From: Saccharopolyspora rosea
Lineage (GTDB): Bacteria; Actinomycetota; Actinomycetes; Mycobacteriales; Pseudonocardiaceae
Direction: 5' to 3'
Length of the DNA: 64,000 nt
Assembly (NCBI RefSeq): GCF_025643595.1
Contig: NZ_CP102826.1
Location: 6,076,001-6,140,000, forward strand
Shown: piece by piece, positions 45,246 to 53,684 of the stretch
Layout of the letters: each line of letters starts with the position of its first letter
Position numbering within the stretch: position 1 is the first letter of the stretch
Made by a program: the position numbers and the translations under genes
Notes under the pieces: generated by a model
The model's input: only the letters and a program-made list of their open reading frames with translations
Database searches by the model: none
What the model was told of the DNA's origin: nothing

Positions 45246-45551
45246 CCACTCTCCTCCCCGCCCGGGGTAGCCGGGTGCCCGCGCCGCCTTGCAGTGCCTG
45301 ATCGTGACTCACGACGACGGCGATTGGCCAGTGGCGAATGGCCCCTGTCGCATGTGCCGAACGCATGCATCCCGGAGGAGACGCGTCGCACAGCGCACCG
45401 CGCGGCCCGGAAACCGCCGAGTTGACCTGCGAAACGTTTCACCACCGCGGCCACCGCGGACCCGGAGCTGATCACGCGGCCCGGGTGTGACCCTCGCCGC
45501 AGCAACGGATGGCGGCGATCACGGTACGTGCGATCCGAGCACCGGCGGTGA
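45246..45551. other. Intergenic region with GAAACGTTTC palindrome
   Basis: No gene is supported in these 306 bases. A perfect 10-bp palindrome GAAACGTTTC (45431-45440) has the central AACGTT of many LacI-family operators, but no such regulator is nearby. It could act on the EAL gene, whose transcript must start in this region. Confidence 0.4.
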
Positions 45552-46532
45552 CTACTGGAGCCCGAACTCGTCGAGGAAGTCCCGCACGGCGCGGTCCAGG
45601 TCCGCCAGCCCCGACTCCTCCACGGGCAGGTGCCCGGACCCGCTGAGCGACGCGAACCGGGTCGGCCCCGCGATGCGGTCGAAGAACCTGCGGGACAGCA
45701 GCGGCGGCGTCCAGCGGTCCTCCTCGGGGTGCGCCAGCAGCAGCGGCGGGCCGGAGAACTCCTCGGGTGCGACGGCGGGCGCGCTGCGCAGGCAGCTGCG
45801 CACGAAGCTCAGCGCGATCCACGAACCACCGCCGAGCGGATCGGCCCACACGAGGTTGGCGAACTGGGCGTGGTTGGACACCGCGGCGATGTTGGCCAGC
45901 CAGTGCACCGGCACCCGCGCCGCGCCCAGCGGCTTCGGGACGAGGCCCAGCAGCCCCGCCCACTGGGCGAGCTCGGGGCGGGCGGCGAGCCGCCGCCGCA
46001 CCTCGTCGCGCTGCTGGTCGGCCAGGCAGGTGGTGATCACCCCGGCCACCGCGTCCCCGGCTCGGGCGGCGACGTCGTAGGCGAGCCGACCGCCGGTGCT
46101 GAACCCCAGCAGCACCACCGGCCGGGAGTCGCGCTCGCGTTCGGCCGCCACGAGGTCGAGCACGCAGTCCACTTAGGACCGGTAGGTGATCAGGCGCCGA
46201 CCGGTGTCGGTGAGTCCGAAACCGGGCAGGTCGGGGGCGAGGAATTCGAGGTCCGCCAGCGACGGGAGCCTGCCGAACGGCGCGAGCAGCCGTCCGTAGC
46301 CGCCGACGCCGTGCAGGGCGATCACCTTCGCGGGCGCGCACGGACGCGGGAGCCGGTCCAGGTGCACGGTCATGCCACGCCACCGCCACCACTCCTCGTC
46401 CGGCGCGGTGTCCGCGGTGGTGCGCAGCGCACCGGGGAAGAATTCCTGGTACCGCAGCCAGTGCGGCCGGTCGCGGTAGCCGGGTCCGACATCCCTGGCG
46501 GGCCCGGGGGTCGATGGGGCGCTCGATGGCAC
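45552..46532 (-). pseudogene. Alpha/beta hydrolase interrupted by one in-frame TAA
   Basis: The frame from the GTG at 46532 to the stop at 45552 encodes a full alpha/beta hydrolase of about 325 residues, except for a TAA at 46173-46175. The N-terminal half (about 119 residues) has the oxyanion motif LHGVGGYGR and the strand APDLPGFGLTDTG. The C-terminal half has the nucleophile elbow GFSTGG, an Asp region (HPEEDRWTPP) and the final His (SGSGHLP). All catalytic parts are thus present on both sides of one nonsense codon. A GTG directly after the TAA could restart translation, but the product would lack the oxyanion strand. It is a recent pseudogene, a readthrough case or a sequencing error. TATCGT 6 bases before the GTG suggests a leaderless mRNA. 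Confidence 0.8.
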
Positions 46533-46538
46533 CCTTCG

Positions 46539-46544
46539 ACGATA
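46539..46544 (-). promoter_or_regulatory. -10 box for the broken hydrolase
   Basis: TATCGT is followed by 6 bases and the GTG at 46532, giving a probable leaderless start in the 28-nt space before the divergent PPOX gene. Confidence 0.45.
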
Positions 46545-46560
46545 CGGAGGGATCACGACG

Positions 46561-46977
46561 GTGCGCATCAGCCGGGAGCAGGCGCGAGCCTGGTTCGACC
46601 AGGCGCGCGTAGCACGTCTGGCCAGCACGGATGCCGATGGGCGACCGCACCTGGTGCCGGTCGTGTTCGCCGTGCGGGGTGAGGTGGTCGTCACGGCCGT
46701 CGATCACAAGCCCAAGCGGACACCGGACCTGAAGCGGTTGCGCAACATCGCCGCCAACCCCGAGGTGTCGCTGCTGGCCGACCACTACTCCGACGACTGG
46801 GACCGGCTGTGGTGGGCGCGGGCGGACGGCACCGCCGCGCTCGCCGCGACCGCCGACCACCCGGACCTGGTGTCGGCGCTGGTCCACAAGTACCCGCAGT
46901 ACCAGCGGACACCGCCGAGCGGGACGCTGATCGTGGTGCGCGTGCACCGCTGGAGCGGCTGGGCCGCGCGGGCCTGA
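46561..46977 (+). CDS. PPOX-class F420-dependent enzyme, Rv0121-like
   Basis: A 138-residue split-barrel flavin/F420-binding protein beginning MRISREQARAWFDQARVARLAS, which matches the TIGR03668-type PPOX family (M. tuberculosis Rv0121c) as I remember it. Members are thought to use the deazaflavin F420 in redox reactions; the substrate is unknown. GGAGG lies 10 bases before the GTG. It diverges from the broken hydrolase. Confidence 0.8.
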   Translation: MRISREQARAWFDQARVARLASTDADGRPHLVPVVFAVRGEVVVTAVDHKPKRTPDLKRLRNIAANPEVSLLADHYSDDWDRLWWARADGTAALAATADHPDLVSALVHKYPQYQRTPPSGTLIVVRVHRWSGWAARA

Positions 46978-46992
46978 TCCCCCGCCGGGTCC

Positions 46993-47244
46993 TCAGTCGC
47001 GCTCGTCGCCGCGCAGGCGGACGACCCCGGAGTCCAGGTCGAGCGGTCCGGCGCCGTACTCGTGGTCGTCCTCCTTGGCGACCGCGACCCACTCCAGCTG
47101 TTCGCGCTGGTGCTTGGCGCCGGAGCTGAACAGGCCCGCCACGTCCAGCACCGAGGCGGCGACCTCGCGCCGGGTGTCCGCGTCCTGCTCCGCGGCGCGC
47201 AGGCCCCGCCGCCGCTTCGCGCGCGCCGCCCGGTCGATGGCCAT
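46993..47244 (-). CDS. Small conserved actinobacterial protein
   Basis: An 83-residue protein of unknown function: a basic N-terminus (RAARAKRRRGLR), a helical middle, and a C-terminal GAGPLDLDSGVVRLRG motif similar to short DUF6191-type proteins of actinobacteria (from memory, weak). TAGCCT lies 6 bases before the ATG at 47244, so the mRNA is likely leaderless. It is divergent from the next small gene with only 89 nt between. Confidence 0.6.
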   Translation of the reverse strand: MAIDRAARAKRRRGLRAAEQDADTRREVAASVLDVAGLFSSGAKHQREQLEWVAVAKEDDHEYGAGPLDLDSGVVRLRGDERD

Positions 47245-47250
47245 GCCGAC

Positions 47251-47256
47251 AGGCTA
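47251..47256 (-). promoter_or_regulatory. -10 box for the 83-residue protein gene
   Basis: TAGCCT on the minus strand, 6 bases before the ATG at 47244, with no Shine-Dalgarno. Confidence 0.5.
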
Positions 47257-47321
47257 GCCGCGCCGGCCCGGCAGCGGACCGGATCCGTGAGACGTCACTC
47301 GTGCCGCCGCAGCGGCGCGGA

Positions 47322-47327
47322 TAGGGT
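47322..47327 (+). promoter_or_regulatory. -10 box for the 100-residue protein gene
   Basis: TAGGGT is followed by 6 bases and the GTG at 47334, with no separate Shine-Dalgarno. With 47251-47256 it forms a divergent pair of leaderless promoters. Confidence 0.5.
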
Positions 47328-47333
47328 GGGTCG

Positions 47334-47636
47334 GTGTCGGATCCGTACTTCGTCCGGGTGGCCACCGGGGATCTCGCCGAGCTCGCGGACGCCTTCGACG
47401 TGGTCGACGAGCACGCCGAGCTCAACCACCGCTACCGCAAGCTGATCGCCGAGTCGCGGCAGGTGCTGGCCGGCGACGAGATCCGCCTGACCCAGGCGCG
47501 GGGGCTGGCCAAACGGCTGATGGTGCTGGTCAAGGCGGCCGGGCCCGGCTTCCGCGAGGACCTGCCCGAGCCCGTCCGCCAGGTGCTGGACGCGGGGCTC
47601 GCGCAGGCCGACGCCCTCGTCTACGGCGAAGCCTGA
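47334..47636 (+). CDS. Small helical protein of unknown function
   Basis: A 100-residue, mostly alpha-helical and acidic protein (VSDPYFVRVATGDLAELADAF at its start). No transmembrane segment, Cys or known motif is seen. It is cytoplasmic by composition. A terminator hairpin follows 42 nt after its stop. It has good codon use for this genome, so it is probably real. Confidence 0.65.
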   Translation: MSDPYFVRVATGDLAELADAFDVVDEHAELNHRYRKLIAESRQVLAGDEIRLTQARGLAKRLMVLVKAAGPGFREDLPEPVRQVLDAGLAQADALVYGEA

Positions 47637-47678
47637 CCGGAAGCCGGCCGCGAACAACCGCAGGCATCCGCCTAAGCG

Positions 47679-47714
47679 AACGGCCCCGTGACCGTTGCTG
47701 GTCACGGGGCCGTT
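47679..47714. terminator. Hairpin between the 100-residue gene and tRNA-Tyr
   Basis: A perfect 15-bp stem (AACGGCCCCGTGACC with its complement) and 6-base loop between convergent units. It can end transcription from both the small plus-strand gene and the minus-strand tRNA. Confidence 0.75.
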
Positions 47715-47719
47715 TCGAC

Positions 47720-47804
47720 TGGTGCCGGGTGAAGGATTCGAACCTCCGTAGGCAGTGCCGGCTGATTTACAGTCAGCTCCCTTTGGCCACTCGGGCAACC
47801 CGGC
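47720..47804 (-). tRNA. tRNA-Tyr (anticodon GTA)
   Basis: A class II tRNA of 85 nt with a long variable arm: acceptor GCCGGGT/ACCCGGC, anticodon loop CTGTAAA, T arm with GGTTCGAATCC, discriminator A and encoded CCA. Confidence 0.95.
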
Positions 47805-47884
47805 GAGGTGCGCGCCAGCGGCGCTGGCTTGCGGGGGAAAGCATACATACCGCCGGTGAGCGCGTTCCAAGGGGGGCGGGCCGG

Positions 47885-47890
47885 TAGCGT
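47885..47890 (+). promoter_or_regulatory. Possible -10 box for yajQ
   Basis: TAGCGT would start transcription near 47897 and give a 29-nt leader carrying GGAGGTG before the GTG at 47926. Confidence 0.4.
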
Positions 47891-47925
47891 ATCGGCAGGA
47901 CAGACGCGCAACTGGAGGTGGACAG

Positions 47926-48417
47926 GTGGCAAACCCGTCGTTCGACGTGGTGAGCAAGGTAGACCACCAGGAGGTGGACAACGCGCTGAACCAGGCCGCC
48001 AAGGAGCTCGCCAACCGCTTCGACTTCCGCGGGACCGGCACGAGCATCAAGTGGTCCGGGGAGAACGCCGTGACGCTGGAGTCCGAGACCGAGGAGCGGT
48101 GCAAGGCAGCCGTCGAGGTGTTCAAGGAGAAGCTGATCAAGCGCGGCATCTCGCTCAAGGCGCTGGACTTCGGCGAGCCCACGAGCTCCGGGCAGGTCCA
48201 CCGGGTCAGCGGCTCGGTCGTGCAGGGCATCTCCCAGGACGTGGCGAAGAAGATCTCCAAGAAGATCCGCGACGAGGGCCCCAAGGGCGTGCAGGCCCAG
48301 ATCCAGGGCGACCAGCTGCGGGTGTCGGGCAAGAAGAAGGACGACTTGCAGGCCGTCATCCAGCTGCTCAAGTCCTCGGACTTCGACGTCGCCCTGCAGT
48401 TCGAGAACTACCGCTGA
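47926..48417 (+). CDS. yajQ: YajQ-family nucleotide-binding protein
   Basis: A 163-residue protein with two ferredoxin-like folds, beginning [20 protein letters not shown]. YajQ proteins bind nucleotides or tRNA, and some are c-di-GMP receptors. The conserved [30 protein letters not shown] C-terminus is intact. GGAGGTG precedes the GTG. It lies 20 nt before the thymidylyltransferase gene. With the EAL protein at 42615-45245 it may make a c-di-GMP link, but this is inference. Confidence 0.92.
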   Translation: MANPSFDVVSKVDHQEVDNALNQAAKELANRFDFRGTGTSIKWSGENAVTLESETEERCKAAVEVFKEKLIKRGISLKALDFGEPTSSGQVHRVSGSVVQGISQDVAKKISKKIRDEGPKGVQAQIQGDQLRVSGKKKDDLQAVIQLLKSSDFDVALQFENYR

Positions 48418-48437
48418 CCTCCTGGGGAGGAGTCCGG

Positions 48438-49319
48438 GTGAAGGGGATCGTGCTGGCCGGGGGCAGCGGGACGCGGTTGCACCCGTTGACCCAGGCCGTG
48501 TCCAAGCAGCTGTTGCCGGTCTACGACAAGCCGATGGTGTACTACCCGCTGTCGGTGCTGATGCTGGCCGGCATCCGGGACGTCCTGGTCATCTCCACCC
48601 CGGTGGACGTGCCGTTGTTCCAGCGGCTGCTCGGGGACGGCTCCCACCTGGGAATCCGCATCTCCTACGCCGAACAGCCCGAACCCAACGGCCTGGCCGA
48701 GGCGTTCGTGATCGGCGCCGACTTCATCGGCGACGACCCGGTGGCCCTGGTGCTCGGCGACAACGTCTTCTACGGCCAGGGCTTCTCCCGGATCCTCCAG
48801 CAGTCCGCCCGGGAGCTGGACGGCTGCACGCTGTTCGGCTACCCGGTGCGGGACCCGCAGCGGTACGGCGTCGGCGAGGTCGACGGCGAGGGGCGGCTGG
48901 TGTCGATCGTGGAGAAGCCGGAACGCCCGCGCTCCAACATGGCCATCACCGGGCTGTACTTCTACGACAACGAGGTGGTCGACATCGCCCGGGGCCTGAC
49001 CCCGTCGGTGCGGGGCGAGCTGGAGATCACCGACGTCAACCTCACCTACCTGCGGCGCGGGCAGGCCCGGCTGACCGAGCTGGGACGCGGTTTCGCCTGG
49101 CTGGACACCGGCACGCACGACTCGCTGGTGGAGGCATCGCAGTTCGTGCAGGTGCTCGAACACCGCCAGGGCGTGCGGATCGCGTGCCTGGAGGAGATCG
49201 CGCTGCGGATGGGCTTCATCTCCGCCGAGGAGTGCTTCGCCCTCGGCGCGAAGCTCGCCAAGTCCGGTTACGGCGAGTACGTCATGGACGTCGCCCGGAG
49301 CGCCGGCGCCCAGTCCTAG
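48438..49319 (+). CDS. rfbA: Glucose-1-phosphate thymidylyltransferase
   Basis: The enzyme makes dTDP-glucose from glucose-1-phosphate and dTTP, the entry to dTDP-rhamnose and deoxysugars. The 293-residue product has the nucleotide-binding GGSGTRLHP (8-16), the [18 protein letters not shown] segment and [17 protein letters not shown] lies before the GTG at 48438; the longer frame upstream runs through yajQ in another reading and is not real. It stands alone, without rfbB-D, as housekeeping copies often do in Saccharopolyspora and related genera. Confidence 0.93.
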   Translation: MKGIVLAGGSGTRLHPLTQAVSKQLLPVYDKPMVYYPLSVLMLAGIRDVLVISTPVDVPLFQRLLGDGSHLGIRISYAEQPEPNGLAEAFVIGADFIGDDPVALVLGDNVFYGQGFSRILQQSARELDGCTLFGYPVRDPQRYGVGEVDGEGRLVSIVEKPERPRSNMAITGLYFYDNEVVDIARGLTPSVRGELEITDVNLTYLRRGQARLTELGRGFAWLDTGTHDSLVEASQFVQVLEHRQGVRIACLEEIALRMGFISAEECFALGAKLAKSGYGEYVMDVARSAGAQS

Positions 49320-49340
49320 GCGCTTTCCCGGCTCCGGCCG

Positions 49341-50216
49341 TCACCAGCCCGGCGGCAGGCGGCGTCCGGCCATGCCCTCCAGCCGCCGCACCCGGTCGGC
49401 GATCGGCGGGTGGGTGGAGAACAGCCGCGTCATCCGCTCGCCGGGGCGGAACGGGTTGGCGATCATCAGGTGCGACTGGGACACCAGCTGCGGCTCGGGC
49501 GCCAGCGGCGCCATCTGGGTGCCGCGCTCCAGCTTGCGCAGCGCCGACGCCAGCGCGAGCGGGTCACCGGTGAGCTGGGAGCCCGAGGCGTCCGCCTGGT
49601 ACTCGCGGGACCGGCTGACCGCCATCTGCACCACGGCCGCCGCGATCGGCCCGAGCAGTGCGACCAGCAACATCGCGAACACGTTGGGCCGGTCCTCGTC
49701 GTCCCCGCCGACCATGCCGAACAGCATGCCGAAGTTCGCCAGGAACGTGACCACGCTGGCCAGCGCCCCGGCCACGCTGGAGATCAGGATGTCGCGGTTG
49801 TAGACGTGCGAGAGCTCGTGCCCCAGGACGGCGCGCAGCTCGCGCTCGTCGAGGAGTTCGAGGATGCCCGCGGTGCAGCACACCGCGGCGTTGCGCGGGT
49901 TGCGCCCGGTCGCGAAGGCGTTCGGGGCGCGCGTGGGGCTGATGTAGAGGGCGGGCATCGGCTGCCGCGCCGAGGTCGCCAGTTCCCGCACGATCCGGTA
50001 CATCGCGGGCTGCTGGGCCTCCGAGACCGGCTGGGCGTGCATGGCGCGCAGCGCCAGGTTCGCGGAGTTGAAGTAGGCGTAGCCGTTCATGCCGAGCGCG
50101 ACGATCAGCGCCACGACCAGGCCGGTCCGCCCGAACAGCGCGCCGACGAACAGCACCAGGGCGCTCATGCCACCCAGCAGCAGTGCGGTCTTCAACCCGT
50201 TGAAATGACTGTGCAC
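49341..50216 (-). CDS. htpX: M48-family zinc metalloprotease HtpX
   Basis: A membrane protease for quality control of membrane proteins. The 291-residue protein has two N-terminal membrane helices (about 10-48), the zinc motif HELSH (133-137), two further hydrophobic segments (about 143-170 and 180-200) and the third zinc ligand E205 in SREYQAD. The GTG at 50216 has GGAGG upstream. It is convergent with rfbA after 21 nt. Confidence 0.93.
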   Translation of the reverse strand: MHSHFNGLKTALLLGGMSALVLFVGALFGRTGLVVALIVALGMNGYAYFNSANLALRAMHAQPVSEAQQPAMYRIVRELATSARQPMPALYISPTRAPNAFATGRNPRNAAVCCTAGILELLDERELRAVLGHELSHVYNRDILISSVAGALASVVTFLANFGMLFGMVGGDDEDRPNVFAMLLVALLGPIAAAVVQMAVSRSREYQADASGSQLTGDPLALASALRKLERGTQMAPLAPEPQLVSQSHLMIANPFRPGERMTRLFSTHPPIADRVRRLEGMAGRRLPPGW

Positions 50217-50294
50217 CGTGTCCGCCTCCGCTCAACCACTCGACCGGACCCACCCGGACTGGCGCGTTACGCGATTTCTCCGACGACGAACGTC

Positions 50295-50360
50295 ACTGGT
50301 GGAACGACCGCACGTCACCAGTAGTTCCGCTCGCCGGGTGTGCCGAACGCAACGTTCGGC
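50295..50360. repeat. Two inverted repeats upstream of the yceI-like gene
   Basis: In the 262-nt gap between htpX and the YceI gene, ACTGGTG (50295-50301) pairs with CACCAGT (50316-50322), and GCCGAACG (50342-50349) pairs with CGTTCGGC (50353-50360). They could be operators. TAGCAT at 50406-50411 is a possible -10 for the YceI gene. Confidence 0.35.
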
Positions 50361-50478
50361 GCCAGCGCCCGCAGCACCTCGATCAAGTCCGGTGTGAGGT
50401 GGATCTAGCATGACCGTCCGGTAGTTGAACCGGAAATCTTGTCCGCAGCCCCCCGGCGGACAAGCGAAAGGGACACAC

Positions 50479-51393
50479 ATGATCTTCGCCAAGCTGCGTC
50501 GACGTCGCTCGACCGGCGAGGGCTCGGCGCTGCGCCCGGACCGCTCCGGCGGCGCCTTTCTCCCCCCGACCCCGTTGGACAGCGGCGTTCTGAGCTGCCA
50601 GGTGCACGACGACAAGGGCAAGCTGCTGCCCGGTGCCACCGTCACGCTGGTGAACCGCCTCAACCAGACCGTCGCGCAGGGCGAGACCGACTCCTACGGC
50701 TACTTCGTCGCCGCCGTGCCCCCCGGCGTGCACAAGGTGTCGGTCAGCGCCGGTGGATTCAAGCGGCGCAGCACCCGGGCCGAGGTGCGCGTCAACCAGC
50801 AGACCTCGGTCGGCGGGATCGGCCTGCAGCCCGACGACTCGCTGGAGCTGCCCCAGCCCGGCACCTGGCGCTTCGACGCGTACCACACCGAGATCCGCTT
50901 CATCGCCCAGCACATCGGGATGTCGAAGATCCACGGCAGCTTCCGGAAGTTCGACGGGCTGATCCAGGTGGCGCCGCGGTTCGAGGACTCCCGGATCCAG
51001 GTCGTCATCGAGGCGGACAGCATCGACACCGGCGTGCAGATGCGCGACGACCACCTGCGCTCGGCCGACTTCCTGGACGTGGAGAACTACCCGCGGCTGT
51101 ACTTCACCAGCGAGCGGTTCACCTGGCTGCGCGGCGACCGCTGGACCGTGCACGGGCAGCTGACGCTGCGCGGCACCACGAGCCCGGTCGAACTGGAGAC
51201 GACGTACCTGGGCCAACGCAAGTGGCAGGGCCCCGGCTACGACGGCGACATGCGCGTCGCGTGCCACTCGACGACGACGCTGCGCCGCGAGGACTACTCG
51301 GTGAACTGGCAGGCCACCCTGGCCAAGGGCATCGCGGTGGTCGGTCCGACGATCAGCATCGAACTGGGCGTCCAGGCGGTCCTGGAGCAGTGA
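50479..51393 (+). CDS. YceI-domain protein with carboxypeptidase-regulatory-like domain
   Basis: A 304-residue protein. Residues about 36-110 form a carboxypeptidase-regulatory/transthyretin-like beta domain (GATVTLVNRLNQTVAQGETD). Residues about 125-300 form a YceI lipocalin-like barrel (TWRFDAYHTEIRFIAQHIGMS), a fold that binds isoprenoid or amphiphilic lipids. No signal peptide is visible; the N-terminus is basic. The ATG at 50479 with AAAGGGAC is used. Ligand unknown. Confidence 0.88.
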   Translation: MIFAKLRRRRSTGEGSALRPDRSGGAFLPPTPLDSGVLSCQVHDDKGKLLPGATVTLVNRLNQTVAQGETDSYGYFVAAVPPGVHKVSVSAGGFKRRSTRAEVRVNQQTSVGGIGLQPDDSLELPQPGTWRFDAYHTEIRFIAQHIGMSKIHGSFRKFDGLIQVAPRFEDSRIQVVIEADSIDTGVQMRDDHLRSADFLDVENYPRLYFTSERFTWLRGDRWTVHGQLTLRGTTSPVELETTYLGQRKWQGPGYDGDMRVACHSTTTLRREDYSVNWQATLAKGIAVVGPTISIELGVQAVLEQ

Positions 51394-51399
51394 TCTCCC

Positions 51400-51431
51400 G
51401 GGGTCGTGAGCCCGGCCGGGCTCACGACCCC
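51400..51431. terminator. Hairpin between the YceI gene and ddaH
   Basis: A perfect 14-bp stem (GGGGTCGTGAGCCC with its complement) and a GGCC loop, placed between two convergent genes. Confidence 0.8.
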
Positions 51432-51447
51432 GCCCCCTCGGCGGGTG

Positions 51448-52302
51448 TCAGTGGAGCTCCATGGTGCAGCACTTGGGACCCCCGCCGGACTTCCGCAGTT
51501 CCGAGATGTCCAGCAGCACCGGCTCGTAGCCGCACTCCTCGATCCGCTTGGCGAGGCCGGTCGCCTCCCGCGGCAGCACCACGTTCCGGCCGTCGGACAC
51601 CCCGTTCAGTCCCAGGCACGCGGCGTCCGCCTCGTCGGCGACGACGGCGTCCGGGAACATCCGGCGCAGCACCCGGCGCGATCCCGCGGAGAACGCCTCG
51701 GGGTAGTAGGCGATCTGCGCCGACTCGCCCTTGCGCAGCACGAACAGCGCGGTGTCCAGGTGGTAGTAGCGCGGGTCGACCAGCTGCAACGACACCACCG
51801 GAACGCCGAGGACCTCCTGCGCCTCGGCGTGCGCCGCCGGGTCGGTGCGGAAACCGGTGCCCGCCAGCAGCACCCGCCCGGTCCAGGCGAAATCGCCCTC
51901 CGCCTCGTTGATCCGCGACGGCATGACCACCTCGCGGTAGCCGCGCGCGAGGAACCAGCGGCGGAAGTGCTCGGCCTCCGCGGCCCGTTCCGGGGCCCGG
52001 AACTTCGAGCCCAGCACCCGGCCGTCGACGACCGTGCCCGAGTTCGCGGCGAACACCATGTCCGGCAGACCGGGCTGGGGCTCGACGACCTCGACGGTGT
52101 GGCCGAGCCGCTCGTAGGTGCGCTTCAGCTCGGACCACTGCGCCACCGCCAGGTCGGTGTCGACCGGCGCGTCCGGGTCCATCCACGGGTTGATCGAGTA
52201 CTCGACGGTGAAGTACGTCGGCGGGCACATGACGTAGTGGCGCTCGGTCGCGACCGGGGTTTCCGCGCAGGCATCGACCGCTTCGGCGGTGGTGACCGTC
52301 AT
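51448..52302 (-). CDS. ddaH: Dimethylarginine dimethylaminohydrolase-type guanidino-group hydrolase
   Basis: A 284-residue enzyme of the amidinotransferase/DDAH superfamily that acts on guanidino or ureido groups, such as dimethylarginine to citrulline. The catalytic His is H181 in YYHLDTA, and the catalytic Cys is C278 in GGGPKCCTMEL, beside a second Cys. Substrate residues FAANSG and DFAWTG are present. Citrulline hydrolases share these motifs, so the substrate is uncertain. It is divergent from an Lrp regulator, as in other actinobacteria. TAGATT lies 7 bases before the ATG at 52302 (leaderless). Confidence 0.82.
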   Translation of the reverse strand: MTVTTAEAVDACAETPVATERHYVMCPPTYFTVEYSINPWMDPDAPVDTDLAVAQWSELKRTYERLGHTVEVVEPQPGLPDMVFAANSGTVVDGRVLGSKFRAPERAAEAEHFRRWFLARGYREVVMPSRINEAEGDFAWTGRVLLAGTGFRTDPAAHAEAQEVLGVPVVSLQLVDPRYYHLDTALFVLRKGESAQIAYYPEAFSAGSRRVLRRMFPDAVVADEADAACLGLNGVSDGRNVVLPREATGLAKRIEECGYEPVLLDISELRKSGGGPKCCTMELH

Positions 52303-52309
52303 GAATCGA

Positions 52310-52379
52310 AATCTAACCGTAGTGGAAATTGCGCATCAATAACGCTCTGTTGCTTCTTTTGCGGCAGAATGTTGCGCAT
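52310..52379. promoter_or_regulatory. Divergent ddaH/lrp promoter with direct repeats
   Basis: The minus strand has TAGATT (52310-52315) 7 bases before the ddaH ATG. The sequence TTGCGCAT occurs twice, at 52329-52336 and 52372-52379, 43 bases apart (about four helical turns). The second overlaps the regulator start. The region is markedly AT-rich for this genome, as Lrp/AsnC sites usually are. Confidence 0.5.
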
Positions 52380-52821
52380 GGACGCCTCGGACCAACGGAT
52401 CATTTCGCACCTGGTCGCCGATGCCCGCGCCAGCTACGCCGAGATCGGTGCCGATGTGGGCCTGTCCGCTCCCGCGGTGAAGCGGCGGGTGGACAAGCTG
52501 CTGGACATGGGCATCCTGCAGGGCTTCACCGCCGTGGTGGACCCGGAGGCGCTGGGCTGGGGAACGGAGGCGTTCGTCGAGGTCCACTGCAGCGGCAACG
52601 TCCCGGCGCACCGGATCCGCAGCGGCCTCGAACCGCTGCCCGAGGTCGTGGCCGCCTACACGGTCTCCGGGCAGGCCGACGCGATCGTGCACATGCGCGC
52701 CGCCGACATCCACCACCTCGAACGCGCCATGGAACGCCTGCGGTCGGTCGACTTCGTCAGCCGCACGGTGTCCACCGTGGTGCTGTCCCGGCTGCTCGAA
52801 CGGCAGCCGGAGACGCGGTAG
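52378..52821 (+). CDS. Lrp/AsnC-family regulator
   Basis: A 147-residue regulator with an N-terminal winged HTH (about 1-55, YAEIGADVGLSAPAVKRRVDKL) and a C-terminal RAM ligand domain. Such proteins usually bind an amino acid and control nearby genes; the target is probably the divergent ddaH, with arginine or a derivative as ligand (inference). The ATG at 52378 has no Shine-Dalgarno, but CAGAAT sits 7 bases upstream. Confidence 0.88.
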   Translation: MDASDQRIISHLVADARASYAEIGADVGLSAPAVKRRVDKLLDMGILQGFTAVVDPEALGWGTEAFVEVHCSGNVPAHRIRSGLEPLPEVVAAYTVSGQADAIVHMRAADIHHLERAMERLRSVDFVSRTVSTVVLSRLLERQPETR

Positions 52822-52834
52822 GCAGTGCGCCGCG

Positions 52835-53572
52835 CTAGTCGCGGGCCCGCTTGCCGTTCCAGGGCGCGAACCCGGCGATCTCGGCGTCCGACGGGGTGCG
52901 GAACCACACGTCGGCGACGATCTGGTCGTAGCTCGGCGATTCCGGGGTGTGGTACTGGCGGGACGCGGAATGGCCCTTGATCACCGGACCGCGGGGCGCC
53001 TCGGCAGCGGGCTCCTCGGCGGCCCGTTCCGGTTCGGGCTCGGGCTTCTCGGCGGCCGGTTCGGGTTCGGGCTCGGGCTCCTCGGCGGCCCGTTCCGGTT
53101 CGGGCTCGGCGACGGCCGGGTCGTCGGCGGCCGGTTCCTCGCGGCCCGGATGCGGACCCGCGCCCGGCGTGCGCCGCGGCAGGTCGTCGTCGGCGATGCG
53201 CGGCAGGACCTCCGTGGTCTCCGCCTCCTCCGGCCGCTCCGCCAGCAGGGTGCCCTCGGCCTTGCGGAACCACGTGTTGCCGCCGTCCGACTCCGCCGGG
53301 TCGTCCCCGGCCTCCGCCCGGGCCGCGTGCTCGACGTACGGACGCGGCGCGGGGTCCCAGTCCTCGACCGGCGGTTCCTCGGGGACGAGCAGGTCCAGCG
53401 GTTGTTCGACCGCGGTGTCCGGATCGGCGTAGTCGTCCTCGGCGTAGGCCGCGTCGACCAGCTCGCGCAGGCGCCGCTTCAGCGGGCGCACGAACAGCAG
53501 CCAGGTGATCAGCGCCCCGAGCGCGAACGCGGCGAGGCTCCACAGCCACACCTGGGTGAACAGCCAGACCAC
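52835..53572 (-). CDS. Membrane protein with C-terminal sunset domain
   Basis: A 245-residue protein with one N-terminal membrane helix (about 5-28), a long acidic Glu/Pro-repeat region (about 75-180) and a C-terminal sunset-type segment (IKGHSASRQYHTPESPSYDQ then VWFRTPSDAEIAGF). This resembles the ArfC-type channel accessory proteins of mycobacteria, but no ArfA/OmpA-like gene is adjacent, so that role is uncertain. The start is a GTG at 53572 with GAGGGA upstream. Confidence 0.7.
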   Translation of the reverse strand: MVWLFTQVWLWSLAAFALGALITWLLFVRPLKRRLRELVDAAYAEDDYADPDTAVEQPLDLLVPEEPPVEDWDPAPRPYVEHAARAEAGDDPAESDGGNTWFRKAEGTLLAERPEEAETTEVLPRIADDDLPRRTPGAGPHPGREEPAADDPAVAEPEPERAAEEPEPEPEPAAEKPEPEPERAAEEPAAEAPRGPVIKGHSASRQYHTPESPSYDQIVADVWFRTPSDAEIAGFAPWNGKRARD

Positions 53573-53684
53573 GAGCGTTGTCCCTCCTCAGGGCTCCAGC
53601 GACGGCGCATCCGGCCCGGGGGCGTCCTCGCGGAACACGTGCGGTTGATCACCTGCCACGCACAACGAGTTCAACGACAGCCTT

